This document shows positions 41,003 to 50,000 of a DNA stretch of 64,000 bases, one piece after another. Every line of letters begins with the position of its first letter. Positions within the stretch are counted from its first letter, which is position 1. The DNA is from an uncultured Lachnospiraceae bacterium. GTDB taxonomy: Bacteria; Bacillota; Clostridia; Lachnospirales; Lachnospiraceae. Location of the stretch: NCBI GenBank assembly GCA_958402795.1, contig CATXUX010000005.1, positions 62,001 to 126,000 on the forward strand, in the 5' to 3' direction. A program made the position numbers and the translations under genes. A model generated the notes under the pieces. That model made no database searches. It was not told the DNA's origin and was given only the letters and a program-made list of their open reading frames with translations.

Positions 41003-42799
41003 ATGTCAACAGGAGGCGGTGGAGTCGTAATCACTTCAACTGGAGTAAGTGAGTTGGAAAAGAACTTACAGTCTGGTGGAAATAAGTTATCTGGCATAGA
41101 AAAAAGTGAGCAGATACTTGGTACGACGATCAAAAAACAAATTGCAACAGAAATCGTTGCGAAAATTGACACATCAAAATGTGTCAATTGTGGAGTCTGT
41201 CGGGAGGCATGTCCGGGAGAAGCTATTTCTGAATATCAGAGACAGATTTGCAGAATTTGTCCGACTTGTACAGCAATGCCGGCAATGTCAGTTGGTCGTA
41301 TGAAATCATTGCCGGTTGAGACATCATGTACAAGTCAATGCCCATTGGATATTAGTCCGCAAGGGTATTTAGGTCTGACAAAAGCAGGAAAATATGAAGA
41401 AGCATATGAATTAATTTGGAAGAAAAATCCGTTGCTCTCTGTATGTGCGAGAGTCTGTCACCATCCATGTGAAAATGGATGTAAGCGAGGTATCCTTGTG
41501 GATTCTCCAATCAAGATTCGCGAGATCAAACGTTATCTGAGTGAAAAAGTAGATTATACACCAAAGCCATATGTTCGTCTTTATGAGGAGAAGATTGCGG
41601 TAATCGGCGCAGGCCCGGCAGGATTAACAGCGGGACATTATCTTTCATCTTTGGGATATGAAGTGACGATTTATGAAGAAGGAGCAGAAGCGGGAGGTAT
41701 GTTGATTCGCGGAATTCCTGAGTTTAGATTAGATCGTGACGTTGTTGCTGCTGAAATTCAGAAATTAGTAGATGCAGGACTTAATATCCGTTTAGGTGAA
41801 AAGTTGAGTACGGCATCTGTTGAAAAGTTGAAAACAGAATATGATGCAATCATTGTTGCAACAGGAGCTCCAAAATCTAAGGAACTTTACATTGAGGGGT
41901 GGAGAAATGCTGGTGTTATGACGGCAGTTGATTTTATGGAGCGCATAAATAACAAACTGAATATGAGAAGACATCTCGGTCAGTTGTTTAAATTTAAAGA
42001 TGGACGCGCCGTTATTATCGGAGGTGGTTCTGTAGCAGTAGATTGTGCAAGAACAGCGCTTCGTGCAGGCGCAAGTAAAGTAACCGTTGTCTGTCTGGAG
42101 GAAGGAGACAGTGTTCCTGCACATCTGTGGGAAATTCAGGAGGCGAAAGAAGAAGGTGTTGAATTCATCGAGGGATATTCTCCGGTAGAATTTACGTCAG
42201 AACTCTTCCCGACTTTGACTGGTGTAAAATTTGAAAAAGTAACTTCTATGGGCAAGGATGAAACTGGAAAATTTGTTATCGAGACAGATGCCAGCGATGT
42301 ATTAGAAGTACCGTGTGAATGGGCAGTTCAGGCAATCGGACAGTCCAGAGATGATAAGTGGAAAGAGATCGAAGAAGAAGGAATTTTCTATACCGGTGAT
42401 TATTCAAGCAACAAATGTTCAGTTGTTGATGCAATGGCGTCTGGTAAGAAAACAGCATATGATGTAGATGCACAGCTCCGGGGACGTAAGCTCAAGACAG
42501 CGTCACAGGGAACAGAACGTCTTCAGCCTGCACCGGTCAATGAGAAGTTATTCCCATATAATTTCCGCAAGACCTTGAGACCAGAGACACCGATGGTAGA
42601 TCCAGAAATCAGAAAACATAATTTTGAAGATGTAGAAAAAACATTTACAGATAAAGAGGCATATATCGAAACGGATGCATGTCTTGGATGTGGATATTCC
42701 GGGGTTGATCCTGAGAAGTGTCTTGGCTGTGGTTTGTGTCAGCAGTTATGCCCGAAGGGCGGCGTGATCACGATGGTGGCGAAAGGAGGAGAATTCTGA
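41003..42799 (+). CDS. Fe-S/FAD NAD(P)H oxidoreductase (GltD-like) with ferredoxin ends
   Basis: A 598-residue electron-transfer flavoprotein. After a Gly/Ser-rich start comes a 4Fe-4S site CVNCGVCREACPG (about residues 55-67) and a second CRICPTC. A GltD-type N-terminal Fe-S region follows (CTSQCPLDISPQGYLGLTKA, then CARVCHHPCENGCKRG), the FAD site AVIGAGPAGLTAG (about 196-208) and the NAD(P)H site VIIGGGSVAVDCARTAL (about 335-351). The C-terminus has CLGCGLCQQLCPKG (near 573-586). AGGAGGAA gives a strong start at 41003. The layout implies NAD(P)H to FAD to Fe-S transfer, with the next gene product as acceptor: its ATG overlaps this stop by one base. The region is lower in GC than its neighbours. 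Partner and substrate are inference. Confidence 0.85.
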   Translation: MSTGGGGVVITSTGVSELEKNLQSGGNKLSGIEKSEQILGTTIKKQIATEIVAKIDTSKCVNCGVCREACPGEAISEYQRQICRICPTCTAMPAMSVGRMKSLPVETSCTSQCPLDISPQGYLGLTKAGKYEEAYELIWKKNPLLSVCARVCHHPCENGCKRGILVDSPIKIREIKRYLSEKVDYTPKPYVRLYEEKIAVIGAGPAGLTAGHYLSSLGYEVTIYEEGAEAGGMLIRGIPEFRLDRDVVAAEIQKLVDAGLNIRLGEKLSTASVEKLKTEYDAIIVATGAPKSKELYIEGWRNAGVMTAVDFMERINNKLNMRRHLGQLFKFKDGRAVIIGGGSVAVDCARTALRAGASKVTVVCLEEGDSVPAHLWEIQEAKEEGVEFIEGYSPVEFTSELFPTLTGVKFEKVTSMGKDETGKFVIETDASDVLEVPCEWAVQAIGQSRDDKWKEIEEEGIFYTGDYSSNKCSVVDAMASGKKTAYDVDAQLRGRKLKTASQGTERLQPAPVNEKLFPYNFRKTLRPETPMVDPEIRKHNFEDVEKTFTDKEAYIETDACLGCGYSGVDPEKCLGCGLCQQLCPKGGVITMVAKGGEF

Positions 42800-44064
42800 T
42801 GAAAAGACAGGTAGTCGTAGTGGGGGCAGGGCCTAGTGGTTCTTCAGCTGCTTTCTATTGTGCAAAAAGAGGGATGGATGTTTTACTGTTGGATAAGGAA
42901 ACATGGCCGAGAGATAAAGTATGCGGGGATGGATGGTTACAGTCATTAAAACCAATCCTGACAGATATGGGAATTTATGAGGAAATGAAGTCGCTGAATA
43001 CAGTAAGCGGCGGTAACGATTTCATTTTGGCAAGTCCGAATGGGGATTGTGTGGAATACAAAATGAGCGAGCATGAAGACAATGGCGGAGAAGGTTTGTG
43101 GGTAATTCCAAGACGTATCGGAGATGATGTTGTCAGACGTGCAGCGGTCAGAGCCGGGGCGGAGATGATGGAAAATTTTGATGCAACAGAACTGATCATT
43201 AAACGTGGCCGAGTATGTGGCGTCAGAGGATATTACCGCAATGAACTGATGGAAATTGAAGCAGATGCGGTAATCGTAGCAAATGGTTCTCATTCCATGT
43301 TGGGAAGACAGGTAGGAATTTTTAATGAAGATCCTTCTCTTTCCATGTTTGCAGCAAGAGGCTATTTTAAAAATCTGCCGCCTGCCTTAAAACCGGGTTC
43401 TGTATTCCAGTTTTATCTGCCGGAGACGATACCAGGTTATGATAAGGCAAAGAAAACCATGTCCTTTGCATGGATTTCTGCACATGACAAACCTGGATGC
43501 GGTACTTTGGGAATGGTCATCCCAATTGAAACAATTGAAGCGCTGGATATGTCTCTTCAGGAGGTTTATGAGTGGATTATCAATAATGTGCCAAATGTGA
43601 AAAAGTATTTTGAAGGTGCAGAGTTGGTGGATGAGTTAAAAGGTTGGAGGCTGCTTGGTTCTACCGAGGTTCAAAAGAATTATGTCAGAGGTGCATTATT
43701 CATAGGAGATGCCTGCTCACAGGCAGAATGTGCGCATTTCTATGGGATTCCGGCTGGAATGATTTCTGGCCGAAGTGCGGCAGAGTTGCTGGATGATATC
43801 TTTACAACGGGAGATGACAGTGAAGAATCCTGGGCGAGATTCTTTAAGATCATTAGTGATAAGCTGAATCCACAGTATGAGTTTTATAGTGCATTCCGGA
43901 CACTGGTTCATAAGGATATCAACAATGTAAACCGAATGAATGAGTATGCAAAGACTTTCCCGGGAACGCCAATTTATAGTATTGTTATGTACAAATTTGT
44001 TACAGAAGTATTGGGAGAAAAGATGCCGATGCCGCCAACAGAAGGTGAGCGTTTGTCACAGTAA
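42799..44064 (+). CDS. Geranylgeranyl-reductase-family flavoprotein
   Basis: A 421-residue FAD protein of the GGR/FixC superfamily. It starts VVVVGAGPSGSSAAFYCAKR (about residues 4-23), has the family segment PRDKVCGDGW (about 41-50, with the Cys-Gly found in GGRs), and closes the FAD site with GALFIGDACSQAECAHFYGI (about 297-316). Family members hydrogenate isoprenoid chains (archaeal lipids, chlorophyll, menaquinone) or act as quinone oxidoreductases, usually taking electrons from ferredoxin. In this locus the Fe-S flavoprotein gene ends on its start codon (TGATG), so the two are translated together and probably form one reductase system. There is no membrane span. The substrate is unknown: lipid, quinone, sterol or dietary compound are all possible. 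Confidence 0.85.
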   Translation: MKRQVVVVGAGPSGSSAAFYCAKRGMDVLLLDKETWPRDKVCGDGWLQSLKPILTDMGIYEEMKSLNTVSGGNDFILASPNGDCVEYKMSEHEDNGGEGLWVIPRRIGDDVVRRAAVRAGAEMMENFDATELIIKRGRVCGVRGYYRNELMEIEADAVIVANGSHSMLGRQVGIFNEDPSLSMFAARGYFKNLPPALKPGSVFQFYLPETIPGYDKAKKTMSFAWISAHDKPGCGTLGMVIPIETIEALDMSLQEVYEWIINNVPNVKKYFEGAELVDELKGWRLLGSTEVQKNYVRGALFIGDACSQAECAHFYGIPAGMISGRSAAELLDDIFTTGDDSEESWARFFKIISDKLNPQYEFYSAFRTLVHKDINNVNRMNEYAKTFPGTPIYSIVMYKFVTEVLGEKMPMPPTEGERLSQ

Positions 44065-44087
44065 GAGGAATATTACATATTATATTT

Positions 44088-44136
44088 ATTGCTGCTCTGC
44101 ATTGATGAATTTATTGATACAGAGCAGCAATTTTTT
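44088..44136 (+). terminator. Rho-independent terminator of the flavoprotein cassette
   Basis: ATTGCTGCTCTG (44088-44099) and CAGAGCAGCAAT (44120-44131) form a perfect 12-bp stem with a 20-base loop followed by five T. Confidence 0.88.
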
Positions 44137-44172
44137 GCTGTATAGGAAATTTCGTTTCCTATTTTTCCTGAA

Positions 44173-44856
44173 TTACATAATTTTCTGTATAGCCTGGAAC
44201 TGTGCGGCTTTTGACAGAGGCTTTTTATAGAGCAGAAGTGTGAGTCCGTACTGGATGACTGCCCCTGCAGCGATACATCCCAGTCCGATCAGGAAAGCGG
44301 CCGGATAGGAAAGTCCGAAGAGGAACGGCAACAAGGAATTTCCCAAAACTCCCGACATGCCGATCCATGCGCCTCCGGCCATACATACGAGCATCAAGAG
44401 TACCGTAGAGGTAAAAAAATACTTGTATGCGCCGCCGCCGTACAGAGATATCAGAAAGATGAAGATCCCTGTGATCAGGAGATTATTTTTCATCTGTGCA
44501 TCTGAACTGTTTGCGGTAACGGGCAGAAGCTGGAGCACCACAACGAGCAGATAGTCGAACAGATTCAAAAAGAATGAGGCCAGTGCGGGAACAGCGGTCT
44601 GAAGCTCTTTTTTCCGTGCGGAGGTCTGTACAATATGCGGGACGCTCAGTGTGCATATCATCTGAAATGGCCATAAGCCTGCGGCGACGATCATGAAACA
44701 CCCCATCATCGAAAACGAACTGGCGGACTGGGACGGATATGGAAAAACATATAAAAGAATCCCAATCGCAAGTGATATTGCCGTGCCGAAGACGGACATC
44801 ACGGCGCCGTACGAATATTTGATGAGTTTCATTCCAAGTTTAATCTGCTTTATCAT
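44173..44856 (-). CDS. ABC-2-type permease component (second)
   Basis: A 227-residue protein with six hydrophobic spans and short loops, without a signal peptide. I do not recognise a named family, but it is the last gene of an operon that starts with a GntR regulator, an ABC ATPase and another permease, with which it overlaps by 17 bases. Hydrophobic spans near residues 18-38, 50-68, 91-112, 126-145, 150-170 and 178-213 fit a half-size ABC-2 exporter subunit. Such GntR-ABC operons (YtrA-like) in Firmicutes usually respond to cell-wall-active or membrane-active compounds. Export substrate is unknown. Confidence 0.65.
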   Translation of the reverse strand: MIKQIKLGMKLIKYSYGAVMSVFGTAISLAIGILLYVFPYPSQSASSFSMMGCFMIVAAGLWPFQMICTLSVPHIVQTSARKKELQTAVPALASFFLNLFDYLLVVVLQLLPVTANSSDAQMKNNLLITGIFIFLISLYGGGAYKYFFTSTVLLMLVCMAGGAWIGMSGVLGNSLLPFLFGLSYPAAFLIGLGCIAAGAVIQYGLTLLLYKKPLSKAAQFQAIQKIM

Positions 44857-45478
44857 AATAACTCTCCTTTGCCTGATGTAGAATGATTGTTATTTCCAGT
44901 ATACTGACCGCCGCACACAGGACTGCCAGAACCGGCAGCATCCACTGAAAACGGAGGATCAGCCAGAGTCCGGGAGTCAGCAGGTAATAAGCTGCTCCGG
45001 CGCAGCCGACATTGAGCAGGATACTGCCAAAGAACCGGGTGATGATGAGCATCACATTGACGATGAAATACGCCAGCAATCCGAATTCGATGCAAAACAA
45101 GATCAGATTCATTTTCCCCATGCCCTCGCCATGCGTCTGACCAACGGCCGCACAGATCAACAGAAGGATTTCAAATTCCAGGATCATCCGCGCAAGGTTG
45201 CAGGCCAGCGCATCCTTTAGAAGCGGCAGTCCCCGGTCGGAGGACTTCAGATACTCGAACTGCTTGCCATCCCGCTGTCCGACACCGCCGAATCCCCGGT
45301 TGTCCAGAACGATTTCCAGCGTCATGAACAGCACGACAAGCAGCAGGCATCCAAGAAACCAGCTCAGAGGAGTAAAAAGCACCAGCAGCACGGGGCACAG
45401 GACTGCCGGTATCAGCAGCAGTGCAGCCCGGTAGTATGTCGGCGTGAACGCACAATAACTTTTGAGCCATCTTTTCAT
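44840..45478 (-). CDS. ABC-2-type permease component (first)
   Basis: A 212-residue protein with about six spans. The start is placed at ATG 45478, with GGGAGGG upstream; the longer reading overlaps the ATPase gene end region. It opens with a cytoplasmic MKRWLKSYCAFTPTYYR and spans near residues 20-55 (two spans separated by SWFLG), 95-115, 125-150, 155-175 and 180-200. A soluble loop LDNRGFGGVGQRDGKQFEYL lies near 60-80. It lies 16 bases after the ATPase gene and overlaps the next permease, so both permeases should form a heterodimeric membrane part with the single ATPase. Family identity beyond ABC-2-like is not clear to me. Confidence 0.65.
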   Translation of the reverse strand: MKRWLKSYCAFTPTYYRAALLLIPAVLCPVLLVLFTPLSWFLGCLLLVVLFMTLEIVLDNRGFGGVGQRDGKQFEYLKSSDRGLPLLKDALACNLARMILEFEILLLICAAVGQTHGEGMGKMNLILFCIEFGLLAYFIVNVMLIITRFFGSILLNVGCAGAAYYLLTPGLWLILRFQWMLPVLAVLCAAVSILEITIILHQAKESYYDKAD

Positions 45479-45494
45479 ATCCGGCACCCTCCCT

Positions 45495-46385
45495 TCAGGC
45501 AAACGCGATATTTGTGCTGGCTTTCATGACAGCGACACTGATCTGGAACAAGGTCGGCGTCTCAAGGGAAATATCCATCCCTGCAAGGCGGTCCATGTTT
45601 TCCGACAGGCAGATGCCCTCAAACCCGTAGGGGGTCTGGCTGAAGCTGAACAGGATGTCTTTTGCCGCCGCCGCGTCGTTCGGCTCCCCTTTGACAAGCA
45701 CATACTTCTCTTTCAGATCTTCCACGAATCCCTCCTCCACGATAGCGCCATGTTCAATGATGATACAGTAGTCCGTGACATTCTCCATATCGGAAATGTT
45801 ATGCGTGGAAAAGAGTACGCTGCGGCTGCCGTCTCCTGCGGCAAGATACTCATGGATCAGGGAGCAGAGCCTGTCGCGCATCAGCGGATCCAGCGGGGAG
45901 GCAGGTTCATCCATCAGCAGGCATTCGGTGTCGCGGGCCAGAACCGATGCGAGGATCAGTTTCATGCGGTTTCCGTCGGAAAGACTGGAGATCTTCTTAT
46001 TCAGATCACCTCCGCCGATTCCCAGCTCCGCGCATAGCGCGTCATACCGTCCGGCGTCAAAATTGTCGAATAACAGACTGCTGACTTCTCTTACCTGCCG
46101 GATCGTCCAGTGCGGCAGAAAGAAGCAGCCGGTACCGGTGTAGCCAAACCGCTCTTTCACCTTCTCCACATCGCTTTCCCGTTCGTCAAAATATGAAACA
46201 TGTCCCTTGTAATCAAGGCGTATCCCGGCAAGAATATTTAACAAGGTAGTCTTACCGGCGCCGTTTTCTCCGATCAGGGCGGTCGCAAATCCCTTCGGGA
46301 TGCGGCAATTTGGGATATCCAGTGTAAAGCCTTTATACTTCTTCATAATATCAGAAGCAATGATTGCATAATCCATTTCCATCAT
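45495..46385 (-). CDS. ABC transporter ATP-binding protein
   Basis: A 296-residue ATPase. Walker A is IGENGAGKTTLLNILAG (about residues 37-53), the signature is the atypical LSDGNRMKL (near 133-141; usual LSGGQ), Walker B is ECLLMDEPAS (near 154-163), and the H-loop is in LFSTHN (about 189-194). The final ~80 residues form an extra domain, as is usual in YtrB/CcmA-type exporters. GAGAGGAA precedes the ATG. It follows the GntR regulator gene by 74 bases and precedes two permease genes, so the complex is one ATPase homodimer with two permeases. The altered signature motif is common in this exporter group. Export of antibiotics, peptides or lipids is possible but not shown. Confidence 0.9.
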   Translation of the reverse strand: MMEMDYAIIASDIMKKYKGFTLDIPNCRIPKGFATALIGENGAGKTTLLNILAGIRLDYKGHVSYFDERESDVEKVKERFGYTGTGCFFLPHWTIRQVREVSSLLFDNFDAGRYDALCAELGIGGGDLNKKISSLSDGNRMKLILASVLARDTECLLMDEPASPLDPLMRDRLCSLIHEYLAAGDGSRSVLFSTHNISDMENVTDYCIIIEHGAIVEEGFVEDLKEKYVLVKGEPNDAAAAKDILFSFSQTPYGFEGICLSENMDRLAGMDISLETPTLFQISVAVMKASTNIAFA

Positions 46386-46459
46386 AATTTCCTCTCTTTC
46401 CTTTTGCTCGTTTTTGTGTGAAATCCGGCTGTTTCAGGTAACTGCTTTTTTGGTGTTCC

Positions 46460-46837
46460 TTAGTTTTCATCGTCGATCTGCAGCAGCGTCTCCAGCGTCT
46501 CTGTCAGTTCTGCCGCTGTCATTCCCGCAATCTTCGACGCCTGGATCGCCTCGGTCAGGCATTCCTCAACCTTCCTCAGATGCTGCTCTTTCAGCATCTC
46601 ACTGTCCTGGGCGTTGACATAAAACCCTTTCCCCTGCACTGCCGTCACCAATCCTTCGGCTTCCAGCTGTTCGTATGCTTTCATCGTGGTGATGACACTG
46701 ATCTTCAGATCCTTTGCCAGACTGCGGATAGAGGGGAGGTATTCCCCCTGCTTCATCCTGCCGGCCAGAATGTCCGTCTTGAATGAGTCGGCGATCTGCT
46801 GGTAGATCGGTATACCGGAATTTTGTAATATCTTCAT
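46460..46837 (-). CDS. GntR-family regulator, YtrA subgroup
   Basis: A 125-residue regulator of the short YtrA type: a GntR winged helix (IYQQIADSFKTDILAG..., about residues 10-75, with the recognition LKISVITTMKAYEQLEAEGLV) plus a small helical dimerisation tail instead of a large ligand domain. The start is ATG 46837 with GGAGGAA upstream; a longer frame is possible but would run through the leader palindrome. YtrA regulators repress their own ABC operon and are released by cell-envelope stress. Here a dyad overlaps the promoter -10 (46919-46941), supporting autoregulation. The downstream order regulator-ATPase-permease-permease matches the ytr pattern. Confidence 0.9.
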   Translation of the reverse strand: MKILQNSGIPIYQQIADSFKTDILAGRMKQGEYLPSIRSLAKDLKISVITTMKAYEQLEAEGLVTAVQGKGFYVNAQDSEMLKEQHLRKVEECLTEAIQASKIAGMTAAELTETLETLLQIDDEN

Positions 46838-46849
46838 GCATATTCCTCC

Positions 46850-46879
46850 ATAGTCGGGGACTTTTGCCCCCAACATCAT
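46850..46879 (-). repeat. Leader palindrome, copy B
   Basis: On the minus strand ATGATGTTGGGGGC...GTCCCCGACTAT lies directly between the promoter and the ribosome site of the ytrA-like gene. It is closely similar to copy A before the retron RT and, in reverse orientation, copy C at 61255. Confidence 0.65.
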
Positions 46880-46918
46880 CCTATAAGTTCCCATATGCTC
46901 CGTTTGTGATGGCGAAGC

Positions 46919-46967
46919 ATATAACTGTTTATATGTTATATATACACTATAATCAGCATGCTGTCAA
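46919..46967 (-). promoter_or_regulatory. Promoter and overlapping operator of the ytrA-like ABC operon
   Basis: On the minus strand perfect TTGACA (46967-46962), 17-base spacer, TATATA (46944-46939). The dyad ATATAAC-N9-GTTATAT (46919-46941) covers the -10 and transcription start, as expected for repression by the encoded GntR protein. Confidence 0.65.
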
Positions 46968-47001
46968 CAGGTTTTTGAAGAAAAAATTCAAGGAGAAGAA
47001 A

Positions 47002-47030
47002 TTGAAGAAAAAAGGAATCTATGCTATGAT
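47002..47030 (+). promoter_or_regulatory. dnaE promoter
   Basis: TTGAAG (47002-47007), 17-base spacer, TATGAT (47025-47030), 48 bases before the dnaE start and divergent from the ABC operon promoter. Confidence 0.6.
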
Positions 47031-47077
47031 AATAACGATTGACGGAACGGAAGGTTTCTTGTGCGAGGAGGCAGAAC

Positions 47078-50000
47078 ATGGAGTTTGCACATTTACACGT
47101 CCATACAGAGTATAGTCTTCTGGATGGTTCGAATAAAATCAAAGAATATGTGGCGCGTGTGAAAGAACTGGGGATGAACAGCGCGGCGATCACAGATCAT
47201 GGTGTGATGTACGGCGCGGTTGATTTCTACAAAGAAGCAAAAAAAGAAGGAATCAAACCAATCCTGGGGTGCGAAGTCTATGTGGCGCCGAATTCCCGGT
47301 TCGACCGGGAACTGACGGGAGGCGACGACCGGTATTACCACCTGGTTCTCCTTGCGGAGAACAATCAGGGGTATGCAAACCTTACGAAAATCGTATCGAA
47401 AGGGTTCGTGGAAGGGTATTATTATAAACCGCGTGTTGACAAGGCGCTTCTGCGGGAGTATCACGAAGGAATCATCGCACTGAGCGCATGTCTGGCAGGA
47501 GAGATCCCACGGTATATTACGAAAGGTCTCTATGAAGAGGCGAAGCAGCGGGCGCTGGAATATCAGGACATCTTCGGGAAAGGGAATTTCTTTCTGGAAC
47601 TGCAGGATCACGGGATACCGGAACAGCGGATGGTGAACCAGCGTCTGATGCAGATGTCGGAGGAACTGGGCATCGATCTGGTTGCGACGAACGACGTCCA
47701 CTACACGTATGCGGAAGACGCCGAGGCACATGATATCCTGCTCTGCATCCAGACCGGGAAGAAACTGGAGGATGAGAACCGGTTGCGTTACGAGGGCGGC
47801 CAGTATTATGTGAAGTCGCCGGAGGAGATGGCGTCGCTGTTTCCTTATGCGCTGCAGGCGCTTGAGAATACCCAGCGGATCGCGGACCGGTGCAATGTGG
47901 AACTGGAATTTCACGTGACAAAACTCCCGAAATACGATGTGCCGGATGGACTTTCATCCTGGGAATATTTGAACCAGCTTTGCTGGGACGGACTGGAAAG
48001 GCGGTATCAGAATCCGGGCGAGGAATTAAAAGAGCGGCTTCGGTATGAACTGGATACGATCCGGCATATGGGGTATGTGGATTACTTCCTGATCGTGTGG
48101 GATTTTATCAATTATGCAAAACGAAACGGAATTGCAGTCGGACCGGGACGTGGATCGGCGGCGGGAAGCATTGTGTCTTATTGTCTGGAGATTACGAATA
48201 TAGATCCGATCCGCTATAATCTGCTGTTTGAGCGGTTTTTGAATCCGGAACGTGTGTCCATGCCGGATATCGACGTAGACTTCTGCTACGAGCGCAGGCC
48301 GGAGGTGATCGATTACGTGACGCGGAAGTATGGGAAGGACCGCGTGGTGCAGATCGTGACCTTTGGAACCATGGCGGCGCGCGGTGTGATCCGCGATGTG
48401 GGACGTGTAATGGATATGCCTTATGCACAGGTGGACGGTATCGCAAAGATGATTCCGCAGGAGTTGAATATCACGATTGATAAGGCGATGAAGATGAATC
48501 CGGAGTTCCGCAGTGCCTATGAGTCGGACGAGCAGATAAAGAAACTGATCGATATGTCGAAGCGTCTGGAAGGCCTTCCCAGACACAGCTCCATGCATGC
48601 GGCGGGCGTCGTGATCTGCCAGAAGTCGGCAGATGAATTTGTTCCGCTCTCCCGGGCACAGGACGGGACGATCGTCACCCAGTATACAATGACTACACTG
48701 GAGGAACTGGGACTTCTGAAGATGGATTTCCTTGGTCTGCGGACACTGACCGTGATCCAGAATGCGGTAAATATGGCGCGCGCGAAAACGCCGGAACTGG
48801 ACATGGAGAAAATCAATTATGACGACAAGGCGGTTCTGGACTATATCGGAACCGGAAAGACAGACGGAATCTTTCAGCTGGAGAGTGCGGGGATGAAAGG
48901 GTTCATGAAAGAACTGAAACCGCACAGTCTGGAAGACATCATCGCCGGAATCTCTCTTTACCGTCCCGGACCGATGGATTTTATTCCCAAATATATCCGG
49001 GGGAAAAACGACCAGTCTTCGATTACCTATGACTGCCCGCAGCTCGAACCGATCCTGGAGCCGACTTACGGCTGTATTGTTTATCAGGAGCAGGTCATGC
49101 AGATCGTGCAGACACTCGCGGGATATTCGCTGGGGCGCAGCGACCTGCTGCGCCGCGCCATGTCGAAGAAGAAGGGCGATGTGATGCAGAAGGAACGCCA
49201 GGTCTTTCTCTACGGGGATGAGGCGACCGGCGTGCCAGGCTGCATCAAAAACGGGATTCCCGAGGAAACGGCGAATAAGATCTACGATGAGATGATCGAC
49301 TTTGCAAAATATGCATTCAACAAATCCCACGCGGCGGCTTATGCTGTGGTTGCTTATCAGACCGCATTTTTGAAATACTATTATCCCGTGGAATTTATGG
49401 CGGCGCTGATGACTTCCGTGATCGATAATCCGTCCAAGGTGGCAGAGTATATCTATACATGCCGCCAGATGGGGATTGAGCTTCTCCCGCCGGACATTAA
49501 CCGGGGATACGCGGACTTTTCTGTGGATAACGGCAAGATCCGGTATGGACTGGCAGCGATTAAAAGTATCGGAAAACCGGTGATCCATGAGATCGTGGCG
49601 GACCGTGAGAGCTTCGGCGAATTCCGCAACCTGGAAGATTTCATTACCCGGATGTCCATGAAAGAAGCCTTGAACAAGCGCGTGATCGAAAACCTCATTA
49701 AGGCGGGGGCGCTCGACTGCCTCGGCGGGACAAGAAAACAATTTATGAGCATCTATGTCCAGATTGCAGACCGGGTAGCGCAGGAAAAAAAGTATTCCAT
49801 GACCGGGCAGATGACATTGTTTGACTTTGTGGATGAAGAACAGAAGAAAGATTTCGAGATTAAAATGCCGAATGTGGGCGAGTATGCGAAGGAGACAAAG
49901 CTTGCATTTGAAAAAGAGGTGCTGGGCGTATATATCAGCGGACATCCGCTGGAGGAATATGAGGATAAATGGAAGAAAAGCATCACGGCGTCCACCATGG

